From Kineosporia aurantiaca JCM 3230 (GTDB taxonomy: Bacteria > Actinomycetota > Actinomycetes > Actinomycetales > Kineosporiaceae), in assembly GCA_000719025.1 (NCBI GenBank), contig JODP01000003.1:1-64000 (forward strand): DNA of 64,000 nucleotides, in the 5' to 3' direction. Positions within the stretch are counted from its first letter, which is position 1. Each line of letters starts with the position of its first letter. This document shows positions 41,455-50,082 of this stretch, one piece after another. Made by a program: the position numbers and the translations under genes. The notes beneath the pieces are model-generated. The model was not told the DNA's origin. It was given only the letters and a program-made list of their open reading frames with translations, and made no database searches.

Positions 41455-43086
41455 TCAGTGTTCGGTTGCCTTTTCCGAACCCGCCCCGGTCAGCGAGCGC
41501 ACCTCCATCTCGGCGTACTTGGCCGCCGGGCCGACCTCCTTGCTGGTGATCGTGCCCAGGTAACCCAGCAGGAAACCCAGCGGGATCGAGATGATCCCCG
41601 GGTTGTCCAGCGGGAACCAGTGGAAGTCGATCCCGGTGTCGGTGATCACCGAGGCCGACTTGCCGGTGGCGTCCACCTTTCCGGAGACCACCGGCGAGAA
41701 GATGATCAGCACCAGGGCGGAGGTCAGGCCACCGTAGATGCTCCAGAGCGCGCCCCGGGTGTTGAACCGCTTCCAGAACAGCGAGAACAGGATGGTCGGC
41801 AGGTTCGCCGAGGCGGCCACCGCGAAGGCCAGGGCGACCAGGAAGGCCACGTTCTGGTCCTTGGCCAGGATCCCGCCGACGATCGCGACCAGGCCGATCA
41901 CCACGGCCGTGATCCGCGCGACCCGGACCTCGTCGTCCGCCCGCACCTGGCCCTTCTTGATCACGTTCGAGTAGACGTCGTGGGCGAACGAGGCGCTCGC
42001 GGTGATGGTCAGCCCGGCCACCACGGCCAGGATCGTGGCGAACGCGACCGCCGAGATCACCCCGAGCAGCAGGTTGCTGCCGAGTTCGTAGGCCAGCAGG
42101 GGGGCCGCCGAGTTCGCCTTGCCCGGGGCCGACATGATCTTCTCCGGCCCGACCAGCCAGGCCGCGCCGAACCCGAGCACCAGGGTGAACAGGTAGAAGA
42201 TGCCGATCAGCCAGATCGCCCAGACCACGCTGCGCCGGGCCTCTTTCGACGAGGGCACGGTGTAGAAACGCATCAGCACGTGCGGCAGGCCGGCGGTGCC
42301 GAGCACCAGGGCCAGACCGAGCGAGATGAAGTCCAGCTTGGTGGTGCCGGTCAGGCCGTACCGCAGGCCCGGCTCCAGCAGCGCGGTGCTCGCCGGGGAC
42401 TTGGCGGCGGCGTCCCCGAGCAGTTCGGAGAAGTTCAGCCCGGCCTTGGCGAGCACCCAGACCACCATCAGGGCGGCCCCGATGATCAGCAGCACCGCCT
42501 TGATGATCTGCACCCAGGTGGTGCCCTTCATCCCGCCGACCAGGACGTAGACGATCATCAGAATGCCGACGATCGCGATCACCAGGTTCTGCGCGCCGGT
42601 GCCTTCCACCCCGAGCAGCAGGTTCACCAGGCCACCGGCGCCGGCCATCTGGGCGAGCAGGTAGAAGAACGTGACGGCGAGGGTGGAGATCGCCGCCGCG
42701 GTCCGGACCGGGCCCTGCCGCAGCCGGAAGCTGAGCACGTCGGCCATCGTGAAACGACCGGTGTTGCGCAGGAGTTCGGCGACCAGCAGAAGGGCGACCA
42801 GCCAGGCCACCAGGAAGCCGATGGAGTACATGAAGCCGTCGTAGCCCACCGTCGCGATCGCCCCGGCGATGCCGAGGAAGCTCGCGGCCGACAGGTAGTC
42901 CCCGGCGATCGCGATGCCGTTCTGCCGGCCGGTGAAGGCCCTTCCACCGGCGTAGTAATCGGCCGCGGTCCGGTTGTTCCGCCCGGCCCGCAGCACGATC
43001 CCGATGGTGATCACCACGAAGATGACGAAGATGGTGATGTTCAGGCCGGGACTGCCGACGTCCTCAAAGGCCGCTGCTGCCTTCAT
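41455..43086 (-). CDS. actP: Cation/acetate symporter (ActP-like)
   Basis: This 543-residue solute:sodium symporter has about 13 TM helices. Family segments are ADYYAGGRAFTGRQNGIAIAGD (shown as YYAGGRAFTGRQNG and IAIAGDYLSAASFLG), LGTAGLPHVLMRFY, SASFAHDVYSNVI and FALAFAVAASANLP-like VALAFAVAASANLP. It imports acetate or related monocarboxylates with Na+. It overlaps the upstream DUF485 gene by ATGA, the usual actP-yjcH pairing. A Crp-type site lies upstream of the pair. Confidence 0.95.
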   Translation of the reverse strand: MKAAAAFEDVGSPGLNITIFVIFVVITIGIVLRAGRNNRTAADYYAGGRAFTGRQNGIAIAGDYLSAASFLGIAGAIATVGYDGFMYSIGFLVAWLVALLLVAELLRNTGRFTMADVLSFRLRQGPVRTAAAISTLAVTFFYLLAQMAGAGGLVNLLLGVEGTGAQNLVIAIVGILMIVYVLVGGMKGTTWVQIIKAVLLIIGAALMVVWVLAKAGLNFSELLGDAAAKSPASTALLEPGLRYGLTGTTKLDFISLGLALVLGTAGLPHVLMRFYTVPSSKEARRSVVWAIWLIGIFYLFTLVLGFGAAWLVGPEKIMSAPGKANSAAPLLAYELGSNLLLGVISAVAFATILAVVAGLTITASASFAHDVYSNVIKKGQVRADDEVRVARITAVVIGLVAIVGGILAKDQNVAFLVALAFAVAASANLPTILFSLFWKRFNTRGALWSIYGGLTSALVLIIFSPVVSGKVDATGKSASVITDTGIDFHWFPLDNPGIISIPLGFLLGYLGTITSKEVGPAAKYAEMEVRSLTGAGSEKATEH

Positions 43087-43415
43087 TTCACCTCACCCGC
43101 TTCGAGCTGGGCGCGCAGCCGGTCGGCGGTCGGGTCGAACTCGCGGTCGGCCCAGCGGGCGTAGGCCATGGTGATCGCGAACGTCGAGACGAACTGCAGC
43201 AGACCGATGATCAGGCCGAGGTTGACCCGGCCGAAGACCTTGGTGCTCATGAAGTCCGGGGCGTAGGCGGACAGGATCACGTAGAGGAAGTACCAGGCCA
43301 GGAAGAGGCCGGTGAGCGGGAAGACGAAGCGGCGGAAGCGGGAGCGCAGTTCCTGGAACTCGGCACTGGCCTGCACCTCCTCGTACTCCGTGCGCTCGGG
43401 CTGAACTTCGGACAT
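43083..43415 (-). CDS. DUF485 (YjcH-like) membrane protein
   Basis: This 110-residue inner-membrane protein has two TM helices and the DUF485 core (FRRFVFPLTGLFLAWYFLYV, VNLGLIIGLLQFVSTF, YARWADREFDP). It is found next to actP in many bacteria, and its function is unknown. ATG 43415 follows GAGGAG by 7 bases. Confidence 0.93.
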   Translation of the reverse strand: MSEVQPERTEYEEVQASAEFQELRSRFRRFVFPLTGLFLAWYFLYVILSAYAPDFMSTKVFGRVNLGLIIGLLQFVSTFAITMAYARWADREFDPTADRLRAQLEAGEVK

Positions 43416-43465
43416 CGCTGCTCCTCACAGACCGGGCGCGCCTCGTCGCACACCCGCAGCGACAC

Positions 43466-43481
43466 TGTGAGGCAGGTCACT
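43466..43481 (-). promoter_or_regulatory. Crp-type site upstream of the acetate permease operon
   Basis: TGTGAGGCAGGTCACT matches TGTGA-N6-TCACA with one mismatch in the last base. It lies 51 bp before the DUF485 start. Acetate uptake genes are classic Crp targets in other bacteria. Confidence 0.6.
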
Positions 43482-43589
43482 CAGCGTCGTGTAGGGGTGA
43501 CCCCGGCCACTTCGGCGGATGGCGGTCGCGGGGCGATGTGCGGCGATTTGGGACCCGACGAACGGTGGGCTGAGCGCGCCGAGCGGTGT

Positions 43590-45077
43590 TCAGTCGCCCC
43601 GATCGAGATCCAGGGACTCCGGTGCGTGCAACCGGACCATGATCGTGTTCACCCCGGGAGTTCTCCGGGTGAGCCGCGAGACCAGCATCATCACGGCGAA
43701 CGCGGAAGGAACCGTCCAGGCGGCGGGCTGGCCCAGCAGAGCCGACGGCCAGCCGCCGTCCACCGTGCCCCAGACCGTGAGCAGGACCGCGGTGCTGGCC
43801 AGCAGGCCCCCGACGACCAGGCCGGCCAGCGCGCCCGCCCGGGTCAGCCCGCGCCACCAGATGCCGAGCACCAGCAGCGGGCAGAAGGTGGAGGCGGCCA
43901 GGGCGAAGGCCAGGGTCACGGTGTCGGCCAGGCCGGTGCGGACGCCGAGCAGCGACAGCACGGCCGGGATCAGCACGGCGAGCGCGGCGCCGATCCGGAA
44001 ACCGCTCACGCTGGCCCGCCACCGGCCGCGCAGCAGATCCTGGCTGAGCACTCCGGCCACCGAGATGGTGAGCCCGCTGGAGGTGGACAGGAAGGCGGCG
44101 AACGCACCCGCGGTGAGCAGCGCGGTGGCCAGGTCGCCCCAGGGTTCGCCGAGCATCCGGCCGGGCAGCAGGAGCATCATCGCGTCGTTCTCGGTGCCGG
44201 AGGTGAGCAGATCGCCGGCGTAGATCCGGCCGAGGGCCCCGTAGACCGGTGGGAACAGGTAGAACCCGCCGATCAGGGCGATCACCGTGAGCACTGTGCG
44301 GCGGGCCGCCTGGCCGTCCGGATTGGTGTAGAGCCGGACCAGCACGTGGGGCAGGCCCATGGTGCCGAAGAGCAGGGCCAGGAGCAGCGAGTAGGTGCGG
44401 TAGACCGGATGGTCGCCGCCGCTCAGCGGTTCCGACCAGACCCGGCCGGCCACCGCGCCCGGGCTGGTACCGCCGTCGTGGTGCCAGACGATCAGCAGGA
44501 GGACGACCGGCAGGGCGATCGCGGTGAGCTTGAACCAGTACTGGAACGCCTGGACGAACGTCACCGACCGCATCCCGCCCGCGGTCACGTTCGCCACCAC
44601 CACCAGCACCGCGATCGCGGTGCCGACCCAGCCCGGGGCCCCGGTGGCGGTGCGCAGCGCCAGCCCGGCCCCGAGGAACTGGGGAAGCAGGTACAGCCAG
44701 CCGATCCCGACCACCAGGACGGCGGTGACCCGCCGAACTCCGGCCGAACGCAGCCGGATCTCGGCGAAGTCCGGCAGCGTGTAGGCACCGCTTCGCCGCA
44801 GCGGGGCCGCCACCAGCGCGAGCAGCACCAGATAGCCGGCCGTGTAGCCGATGGAGTACCAGAGCATGTCGCTGCCGGTCGCGAAGATCAGCCCGGCAAC
44901 CCCGAGAAAGCTGGCGCCGGAGATGTACTCGCCGCCGATCGCGGAGGCGTTCCAGCGCGGGCTGACCATCCGCGAGGCTACGTAGAAGTCGCTGGTGGTA
45001 CGGGAGAGCCGCAGGCCCAGCGCGCCCACCCCGAGGGTGGCGGCGCAGACCCCGATGACGGCGATCCAGGAACTCAC
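43590..45077 (-). CDS. Solute:sodium symporter, acetate-permease-like
   Basis: This 495-residue symporter is of the same family as the ActP-like protein, but divergent. It has about 13 TM helices with FYVASRMVSPRWNASAIGGEY, GEYISGASFLGVAGLIFA, FGTMGLPHVLVRLYTNPDG and LTISVAGVLSQDLLRG. GTG 45077 overlaps the stop of the small membrane gene (GTGA). The frame extends upstream but only over that gene. Encoded downstream of a LytTR two-component system, it is probably an inducible uptake system for a monocarboxylate sensed by that system. Confidence 0.92.
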   Translation of the reverse strand: MSSWIAVIGVCAATLGVGALGLRLSRTTSDFYVASRMVSPRWNASAIGGEYISGASFLGVAGLIFATGSDMLWYSIGYTAGYLVLLALVAAPLRRSGAYTLPDFAEIRLRSAGVRRVTAVLVVGIGWLYLLPQFLGAGLALRTATGAPGWVGTAIAVLVVVANVTAGGMRSVTFVQAFQYWFKLTAIALPVVLLLIVWHHDGGTSPGAVAGRVWSEPLSGGDHPVYRTYSLLLALLFGTMGLPHVLVRLYTNPDGQAARRTVLTVIALIGGFYLFPPVYGALGRIYAGDLLTSGTENDAMMLLLPGRMLGEPWGDLATALLTAGAFAAFLSTSSGLTISVAGVLSQDLLRGRWRASVSGFRIGAALAVLIPAVLSLLGVRTGLADTVTLAFALAASTFCPLLVLGIWWRGLTRAGALAGLVVGGLLASTAVLLTVWGTVDGGWPSALLGQPAAWTVPSAFAVMMLVSRLTRRTPGVNTIMVRLHAPESLDLDRGD

Positions 45078-45451
45078 CGGCGGTGCATGATCTCGGTGAA
45101 GTCCCGTTCCGCACGCTCCACCGTGCGCACGTACCACCAGGCCGCGCCGAACAGCAGCGGGAAGACCGCCACCCCGAGCAGCAGCCAGGCCACCGTCACC
45201 GGCCCGACCGCGTGCCCGGCCAGGCCCGGGAGCAGCAGGAAGAACACCGGCAGGCCGGCCAGGCCGATCAGCACGATGCTCAGCACCGCCAGGGCCGGCC
45301 GCAGCACCGATCGCAGCAGGGCGTTCAGGTAGACCTCGCCGACCTCGGTCTGCTCGTCGATCTCCCGGGTGGCCGGGCGGATCTCCGGACGCGGGCTGGC
45401 CGACATCCGCGGGCTGGTCACCCGGACCCGCGGCGGGGGCCGGTCGTTCAC
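45074..45451 (-). CDS. Small two-TM membrane partner of the symporter
   Basis: This 125-residue protein has a disordered Arg/Pro-rich N-terminus and two TM helices (about 53-76 and 83-106), ending in an acidic/basic tail (ERAERDFTEIMHRR). The layout is like that of DUF485 proteins paired with SSS symporters, though sequence similarity to DUF485 is weak. GTG 45451 and the stop overlap both neighbours by 4 bp, so it is translated in lockstep with the response regulator and symporter. Confidence 0.85.
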   Translation of the reverse strand: MNDRPPPRVRVTSPRMSASPRPEIRPATREIDEQTEVGEVYLNALLRSVLRPALAVLSIVLIGLAGLPVFFLLLPGLAGHAVGPVTVAWLLLGVAVFPLLFGAAWWYVRTVERAERDFTEIMHRR

Positions 45452-46182
45452 CGGGTGTCCCGATGGATCAGAAGGTCTTTCACCTGACGGGTGTGCCGCC
45501 GGCTGACCGTCAGGGTGTGGCCGCCGAGGCGGACGTGGAAGCGTCCCCCATCGGTCATCAGCTCGCTCACGTGCCTGACATTGATCAGGCTGCTCCGGTG
45601 GATCCGGACGAAACCGGCTGCGGCCCAGCGCTCTTCCAGGGTACCCAGGGGAACCCGGAGCAGGTGGCTGCCGGAGGCCGTGTGCAGCCGCGCGTAGTCG
45701 CCCGCGGCCTCCACGAAGAGCACGCCGGAGCGCCGGACGAACCGGGTGACCCCGCCGAGCTCGACGGCGATGTCCTCGTCCACCTCAGCGGCCGTCTGGG
45801 CCGGGCCGGACTGCGCCTCCACCACCCGCCGGACCGCCTCGGCCAGCCGCTGGGCCCGCACCGGCTTCAGCACGTAGTCGACCGCCCGCAGATCGAACGC
45901 CTCCACCGCGTGCTGCTCGTAGGCGGTGACGAAGACCAGGTGCGGCCGGCTGGTGAAGCGGGCCAGCACCCGGGCCAGGTCCAGGCCGTCCAGCCCGGGC
46001 ATCGAGATGTCGCAGAACAGCACGTCGACCGGCTCGCCCTCGAGCACCCGCAGGGCCTGGGCGCCGCTGTCGGCGGTCAGCACCCGGCCGATCCGCTCGT
46101 CGCTGCCCAGCAGCCAGGCCAGCTCGGAGAGGGCCGGTGGCTCGTCGTCCACGACCAGGGCGCGCAGGGGCGTCATCGCCAT
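45448..46182 (-). CDS. LytTR-type response regulator
   Basis: This 244-residue regulator has a receiver domain with acidic DDE (12-14), phospho-acceptor Asp58 (FCDISMPGLDG), Thr (VFVTAYEQ) and Lys (VLKPVRA). A LytTR DNA-binding domain follows (LFVEAAGDYARLHT, RIHRSSLINVRHV). It pairs with the histidine kinase encoded 9 bp upstream and overlaps the small membrane gene. It probably activates this symporter operon when the kinase senses the solute. Confidence 0.95.
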   Translation of the reverse strand: MAMTPLRALVVDDEPPALSELAWLLGSDERIGRVLTADSGAQALRVLEGEPVDVLFCDISMPGLDGLDLARVLARFTSRPHLVFVTAYEQHAVEAFDLRAVDYVLKPVRAQRLAEAVRRVVEAQSGPAQTAAEVDEDIAVELGGVTRFVRRSGVLFVEAAGDYARLHTASGSHLLRVPLGTLEERWAAAGFVRIHRSSLINVRHVSELMTDGGRFHVRLGGHTLTVSRRHTRQVKDLLIHRDTR

Positions 46183-46191
46183 GCCTGGAGC

Positions 46192-47403
46192 CTAGGGTGC
46201 CGGGGGCCCGGCGTGAACTCCAGGAGCGTACTTCGGCACCCGGAAACTCACCTTTGTCCCCGCGCCCTCAGCCGTCTCCACGACCAGCCCGAACCGGTCA
46301 CCGAACACCTGGCGCAGCCGGGCGTCGACATTGCCCAGGCCGACCGACTCCCCCGCCTCGCCGGCCAGGATCCGCCCGATCAGCGCCGGGTCGGCGCCGA
46401 CCCCGTCGTCCTCCACCCAGATCAGCGCCTCAGCACCGGAATCGGCCGCGCCTAGAGTGATCTGGCCACCGCCCTCCTTGGCCATCAGGCCGTGCCGGAC
46501 GGCGTTCTCGACCAGCGGCTGCACCGACAGGTAGGGCACGGCGACCGGCAGCACCTCCGGCGCGACCCGCAGCCGGACCCGCAGCCGATCGCCGAAACGG
46601 GCCTGCTCGAGCACCAGATAGCGCTCGATGTTGCGCAGTTCGTCGGCCAGCGTGGTGAACTCGCCGCCGCGACGGAAGGCGTAACGGGTGAAGTCGGCGA
46701 ACTCCAGCAGCAGCTCGCGGGCCCGTTCCGGGTCGGTACGGACGAAGGACGCGATCGCCGCCAGGGAGTTGTAGACGAAGTGCGGACTGATCTGCGCCCG
46801 CAGCGCGCGCACCTCGGCCTCGATCGCCCGGGTGCGGGAGCGGTCCAGCTCGGCCAGCTCGATCTGGGTGGAGACCCAGGTGGCCACCTCGCCGGTGGCC
46901 CGGACCAACGCCGCACTGACCGATCCGCCGTAGGCGATCAGCGCTCCCACGACGGTCTCACCGCTGGTCAGCGGGGCGACGACGGCCGAGCGCAGCGGGC
47001 AGTCGAGCACGTCGCAGGCCTGGTCGCCGTCGATCTGCGCGGCATCCAGCACGCTCGTGCGGCCGCTCTCGATCGCCCCGGCGGCATGCCGGACCGCGTG
47101 ATCCCGGTGATGCACCCCCTCGCCGTCCCAGGCCAGCAACCGGGTGCCGTCGAGCAGGGCGACGGCCGGGGTGCCGAGCAACGTCCGCAGGTGCCGGATC
47201 GCGCGCTGGGCGCCCTCGGGGGTGAGGCCGTCGCGCAGGGGTGGGGCGGCCAGGGAGGCCGTGTGCAGGGTTTCGAACGTGGCCCGCTCGGCCGGGGTGC
47301 CGAGGTCCGGATTGCGGCGCCAGCGCCGGAAGGCGAGCACAGCCAGCACCAGGACGGCCAGCAGGGCGATCCCGACGGCTGTCCGGAACGCGTCCTGGGC
47401 CAC
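46192..47403 (-). CDS. LytS-type (HisK_5/His_kinase) sensor kinase
   Basis: This 403-residue sensor has one short N-terminal TM helix (about 8-25), a GAF-like domain (about 60-180) with two Cys (QACDVLDCPL), a His_kinase domain with phospho-acceptor His208 (ISPHFVYNSLAAI), and a HATPase (PLVENAVRHGL, WVEDDGVG, GLGNVDARL). The usual LytS multi-TM 5TMR module is missing, so the signal is probably read by the GAF-like domain. GTG 47403 has no clear ribosome site. It heads a four-gene operon with regulator, small membrane protein and symporter. Confidence 0.93.
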   Translation of the reverse strand: MAQDAFRTAVGIALLAVLVLAVLAFRRWRRNPDLGTPAERATFETLHTASLAAPPLRDGLTPEGAQRAIRHLRTLLGTPAVALLDGTRLLAWDGEGVHHRDHAVRHAAGAIESGRTSVLDAAQIDGDQACDVLDCPLRSAVVAPLTSGETVVGALIAYGGSVSAALVRATGEVATWVSTQIELAELDRSRTRAIEAEVRALRAQISPHFVYNSLAAIASFVRTDPERARELLLEFADFTRYAFRRGGEFTTLADELRNIERYLVLEQARFGDRLRVRLRVAPEVLPVAVPYLSVQPLVENAVRHGLMAKEGGGQITLGAADSGAEALIWVEDDGVGADPALIGRILAGEAGESVGLGNVDARLRQVFGDRFGLVVETAEGAGTKVSFRVPKYAPGVHAGPPAP

Positions 47404-47533
47404 GTGCTGAAATTAGTGCCTTTTGGACGAACGTGAGGACGGGGCGGCCGTTCGGACGACATGTCCGACACTCGTCGGGCATCTCGGGGAATCCGGTGGG
47501 ATACTGACTTCAACCAAAGGAGTTGAAGGTTCC

Positions 47534-48364
47534 ATGAGTGGACGCCTTGAAGGCAAAGTCGTTTTCGTCACCGGTGCGGCCCGTGGCCAGGGTCGCAACC
47601 ACGCCATCCGGTTCGCGAAGGAGGGCGCCGACGTCATCGCGGTCGACATCGCCGACTCCGTCGACACCGTTCAGTACCCGGGCGCGACCAAGGCCGATCT
47701 GGACCGGACGGTGGCCGCGGTCGAGGCCCTGGACCGGCGGATCGTCGCCTCGGTGGCCGACATTCGCGATCTGGGCGCACTGACCGCCGCCGTCGAGGAC
47801 GGAGTGGCCAAGCTGGGCCGGGTCGACGTGGTGCTCTCGAACGCCGGCATCGCGACCTTCTCGCCCGCTGCCGAGATGGACGAAAACACCTGGCGCACCA
47901 TGATTGACGTTAACCTCACCGGCCAGTTCTTCACGGCCCGGGCGGCCATCCCGCACCTGATCCGGCAGGGTGACGGCGGCTCGATCATCTTCACCAGCTC
48001 CTCCGCCGGGCTGAAGGGCATGCAGAACATCGCCCACTACTCGGCGGCCAAGCACGGCCTGGTCGGCCTGGCCCGCAGCCTGGCCAACGAGCTGGCGCAG
48101 TACAACATCCGGGTGAACACCGTGCACCCGGGCAACGTGGACACCGACATGATCCAGAACTCCGCCACCCGGAGCCTTTTCGGCGGCGGCTCGGACATCA
48201 GCCGGGACGAGTTCGCGGCGGCGGCCACGCCGATGAGCATGCTTCCGGTGCCGTGGGTGGACGTGGACGACATCAGCAGCGCGATGCTCTACCTGGCCTC
48301 GGACGAGGGCCGGTACCTGACCGGGGTGGCCCTGCCGGTCGATGCCGGGACGACCCAGAAGTAG
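47534..48364 (+). CDS. Mycofactocin-coupled SDR oxidoreductase
   Basis: This 276-residue short-chain dehydrogenase has Rossmann motif TGAARGQGR, NAGIATF, catalytic SSS...YSAAK (Ser, Tyr, Lys) and C-terminal SDEGRYLTGVALPVDAGTTQK. The GQGRNHAIRFAKEGADVIAVD start and the YPGATKADLDRTVAAVEA insert are typical of the TIGR03971 group, whose NAD(P) is non-exchangeable and re-oxidised through mycofactocin. The alcohol substrate is unknown. ATG 47534 has AAGGAG and GAAGG upstream. No mycofactocin biosynthesis genes are in the window. Confidence 0.92.
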   Translation: MSGRLEGKVVFVTGAARGQGRNHAIRFAKEGADVIAVDIADSVDTVQYPGATKADLDRTVAAVEALDRRIVASVADIRDLGALTAAVEDGVAKLGRVDVVLSNAGIATFSPAAEMDENTWRTMIDVNLTGQFFTARAAIPHLIRQGDGGSIIFTSSSAGLKGMQNIAHYSAAKHGLVGLARSLANELAQYNIRVNTVHPGNVDTDMIQNSATRSLFGGGSDISRDEFAAAATPMSMLPVPWVDVDDISSAMLYLASDEGRYLTGVALPVDAGTTQK

Positions 48365-48388
48365 GGACGCCGGTCGCCAGGACGCTGG

Positions 48389-48417
48389 AGAGCCCGGCTG
48401 AGGAGGGGGCGGGCTCT
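48389..48417 (+). terminator. Terminator hairpin after the SDR gene
   Basis: AGAGCCCG (48389-48396) / CGGGCTCT (48410-48417) form an 8-bp perfect stem 25 bp past the stop. Confidence 0.55.
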
Positions 48418-48492
48418 TCGGCACCTGGCAGATTTGCGACCTGACCCTTCGCCCCCGGCCAAACTGTCGGATCCCGGTGCGATGCTCGGGAC

Positions 48493-49317
48493 ATGACCTC
48501 GCAGAACGCTGCCCGCCAGTTCTCCGACCTGCACCAGCCGGGTTCTCCACTGATTCTGCCGAACGCGTGGGATGCGGCGAGCGCCGCGCTGATCGCGACC
48601 GCCGGCGCCCCGGCCATCGCCACCTCCAGCGCCGCGGTGGCCTGGGCCCTCGGTAGGCCCGACGGCCAGCACCTCACCCGCGCCGACGTCGCGGCCGTGG
48701 TGGCCCGGGTGGCCGCCGTCGTCGACCTCCCGGTCAGCGCCGACATCGAGGCCGGTTACGGCGACGAGCCGGACGAGGTGGCCCTGACCGTCCGGGCCGT
48801 GATCGAGGCCGGAGCGGTCGGTATCAACCTGGAAGACGCGCACGGCAACGGAGAGCTTTTCCCGATCGAGCAGCAGGCCGCCCGCATCGCGGCGGCCCGG
48901 GCCGCCGCCACCGCGGCCGGGGTGGAGAGCTTCGTCATCAATGCCCGCACCGACATCTACCTGCGGGGTATCGGTGAGCCGGAAGGGCGGTCGGCTGCGG
49001 TGCTGCAGCGCGCCGCGGCCTACGCCGAAGCCAACGCCACCTGCCTGTTCGTCCCCGGCCTGACCGACGTCCCCACCCTCACCGATCTGGTCAAGCAGGC
49101 GCCCCTGCCGGTGAGCGCCATGGCCGACCCGTCCGGCCCGGCCATCTCCGAGCTGGCCGCGACCGGCGTCTGCCGGATCAGCCTGGGCACCACCCTGGCC
49201 GAGGCGGCCTACGGCCAGGCGGTGAAGGCCGCCCGCGAGCTGCTCGGCCCCGGTACCTATACCGCGCTGCAGGGGTACGAGGGGTTCGGCCGGGTCAATG
49301 CCAGCTTCCGGCCCTGA
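48493..49317 (+). CDS. Isocitrate lyase/PEP mutase superfamily enzyme
   Basis: This 274-residue TIM-barrel protein has LPNAWDAASAALIATAG, SADIEAGYGDEPDEV (Mg-binding Asp/Glu), GINLEDAHG and NARTDIYL, the layout of carboxyphosphonoenolpyruvate mutase, 2-methylisocitrate lyase-like and oxaloacetase-like proteins. The catalytic loop Cys (KKCGH) of true isocitrate and methylisocitrate lyases is not present, so C-C lyase activity of that type is unlikely. The substrate is unknown. ATG 48493 lacks a strong ribosome site. It is convergent with the GntR gene at 49330. Confidence 0.9.
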   Translation: MTSQNAARQFSDLHQPGSPLILPNAWDAASAALIATAGAPAIATSSAAVAWALGRPDGQHLTRADVAAVVARVAAVVDLPVSADIEAGYGDEPDEVALTVRAVIEAGAVGINLEDAHGNGELFPIEQQAARIAAARAAATAAGVESFVINARTDIYLRGIGEPEGRSAAVLQRAAAYAEANATCLFVPGLTDVPTLTDLVKQAPLPVSAMADPSGPAISELAATGVCRISLGTTLAEAAYGQAVKAARELLGPGTYTALQGYEGFGRVNASFRP

Positions 49318-49329
49318 TCAGGTCTTTCC

Positions 49330-50073
49330 CTACCCGAACCGCCAGGTGTGGGTGACCTCGGAGGTGCGGCGGTCGGTGACGATCCGCAGCCGCTCGTCGA
49401 GCACGGTGGCCGTGTCCACCACGTAGGCCCGGCCCCGCCCGTCGAAGGTGGTCCGGCGCATCACCAGCGCCGGGCGGCCTTCCGTGGTTCCGTTCAGGGC
49501 GGCCAGCCGGGCGCTGAGAGCCTCGGCGGTGAGCGCCTCCTCGGCCCGCTCCGGGGTGGTGCCACTGGCGGCGCCGATGGCCGCGTAGAGCGGAGTGAGC
49601 TCGAAGTCCACCTGTTCGACCGCATCCGCCCAGGGCTGCGGAACCCAGGAAACCTGGTGCAGCAGAGGAATTCCGCGCACCGATCGCAACCTTTCCAGAC
49701 GCAGCGCAGGCTCGTCGGTGGGCAGCACGAACTCGGCCGCCACCGGCCGCGGGAGCTTTCGCACCTGCCGGCTGAGCACCTCGGTCCGCAGAGGGACGCC
49801 CTGGGCGTTCAGTTCGTCGGCCAGGCTGCGCAGGTTGGCCTGGTCGTGGGCGACCTCCGGCGGCACCACGTAGGTGCCCCGGCCCGGCCGCTGCTCAATC
49901 AGGCCGTCGTCCTGCAGCACCTGCAGCGCCTGGCGCAGAGTCATCAACGTGACGCCGTACTGCTCGCTCAGGGCCCGCTGCGGGGGAAGGGCGCCGTCCG
50001 CCCCGAAGTCGCCCGCGCGGACCCGGTCGGCCAGGTCCGCAGCGATCCGGCGGTACTTGGGTTCGGCGGCCAC
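49330..50073 (-). CDS. GntR-family regulator, HutC (UTRA) subfamily
   Basis: This 247-residue regulator has an N-terminal winged helix (KYRRIAADLADRVRAGDF, LSEQYGVTLMTLRQAL, RPGRGTYVV) and a UTRA ligand domain (EPALRLERLRSVRGIPLLHQVSWVP shown as PALRLERLRSVRGIP, then LVMRRTTFDGRGRAYVVDTA). GTG 50073 lies 9 bp after the trpA stop, so it is the third gene of a trpB-trpA-gntR unit. Palindromes of the GTTCTAGAAC type at the trpB promoter resemble HutC-family operators (for example the GGTCTAGACC core of DasR sites). Autoregulation of the cassette is therefore likely, with an unknown effector, plausibly a tryptophan-pathway molecule. Confidence 0.92.
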   Translation of the reverse strand: MAAEPKYRRIAADLADRVRAGDFGADGALPPQRALSEQYGVTLMTLRQALQVLQDDGLIEQRPGRGTYVVPPEVAHDQANLRSLADELNAQGVPLRTEVLSRQVRKLPRPVAAEFVLPTDEPALRLERLRSVRGIPLLHQVSWVPQPWADAVEQVDFELTPLYAAIGAASGTTPERAEEALTAEALSARLAALNGTTEGRPALVMRRTTFDGRGRAYVVDTATVLDERLRIVTDRRTSEVTHTWRFG

Positions 50074-50082
50074 CCGTCCAGG

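Noticed and set aside
41458..43164. Plus-strand open frame opposite actP
   Set aside because: Asp/His/Gln-rich shadow; the minus strand encodes a standard symporter.
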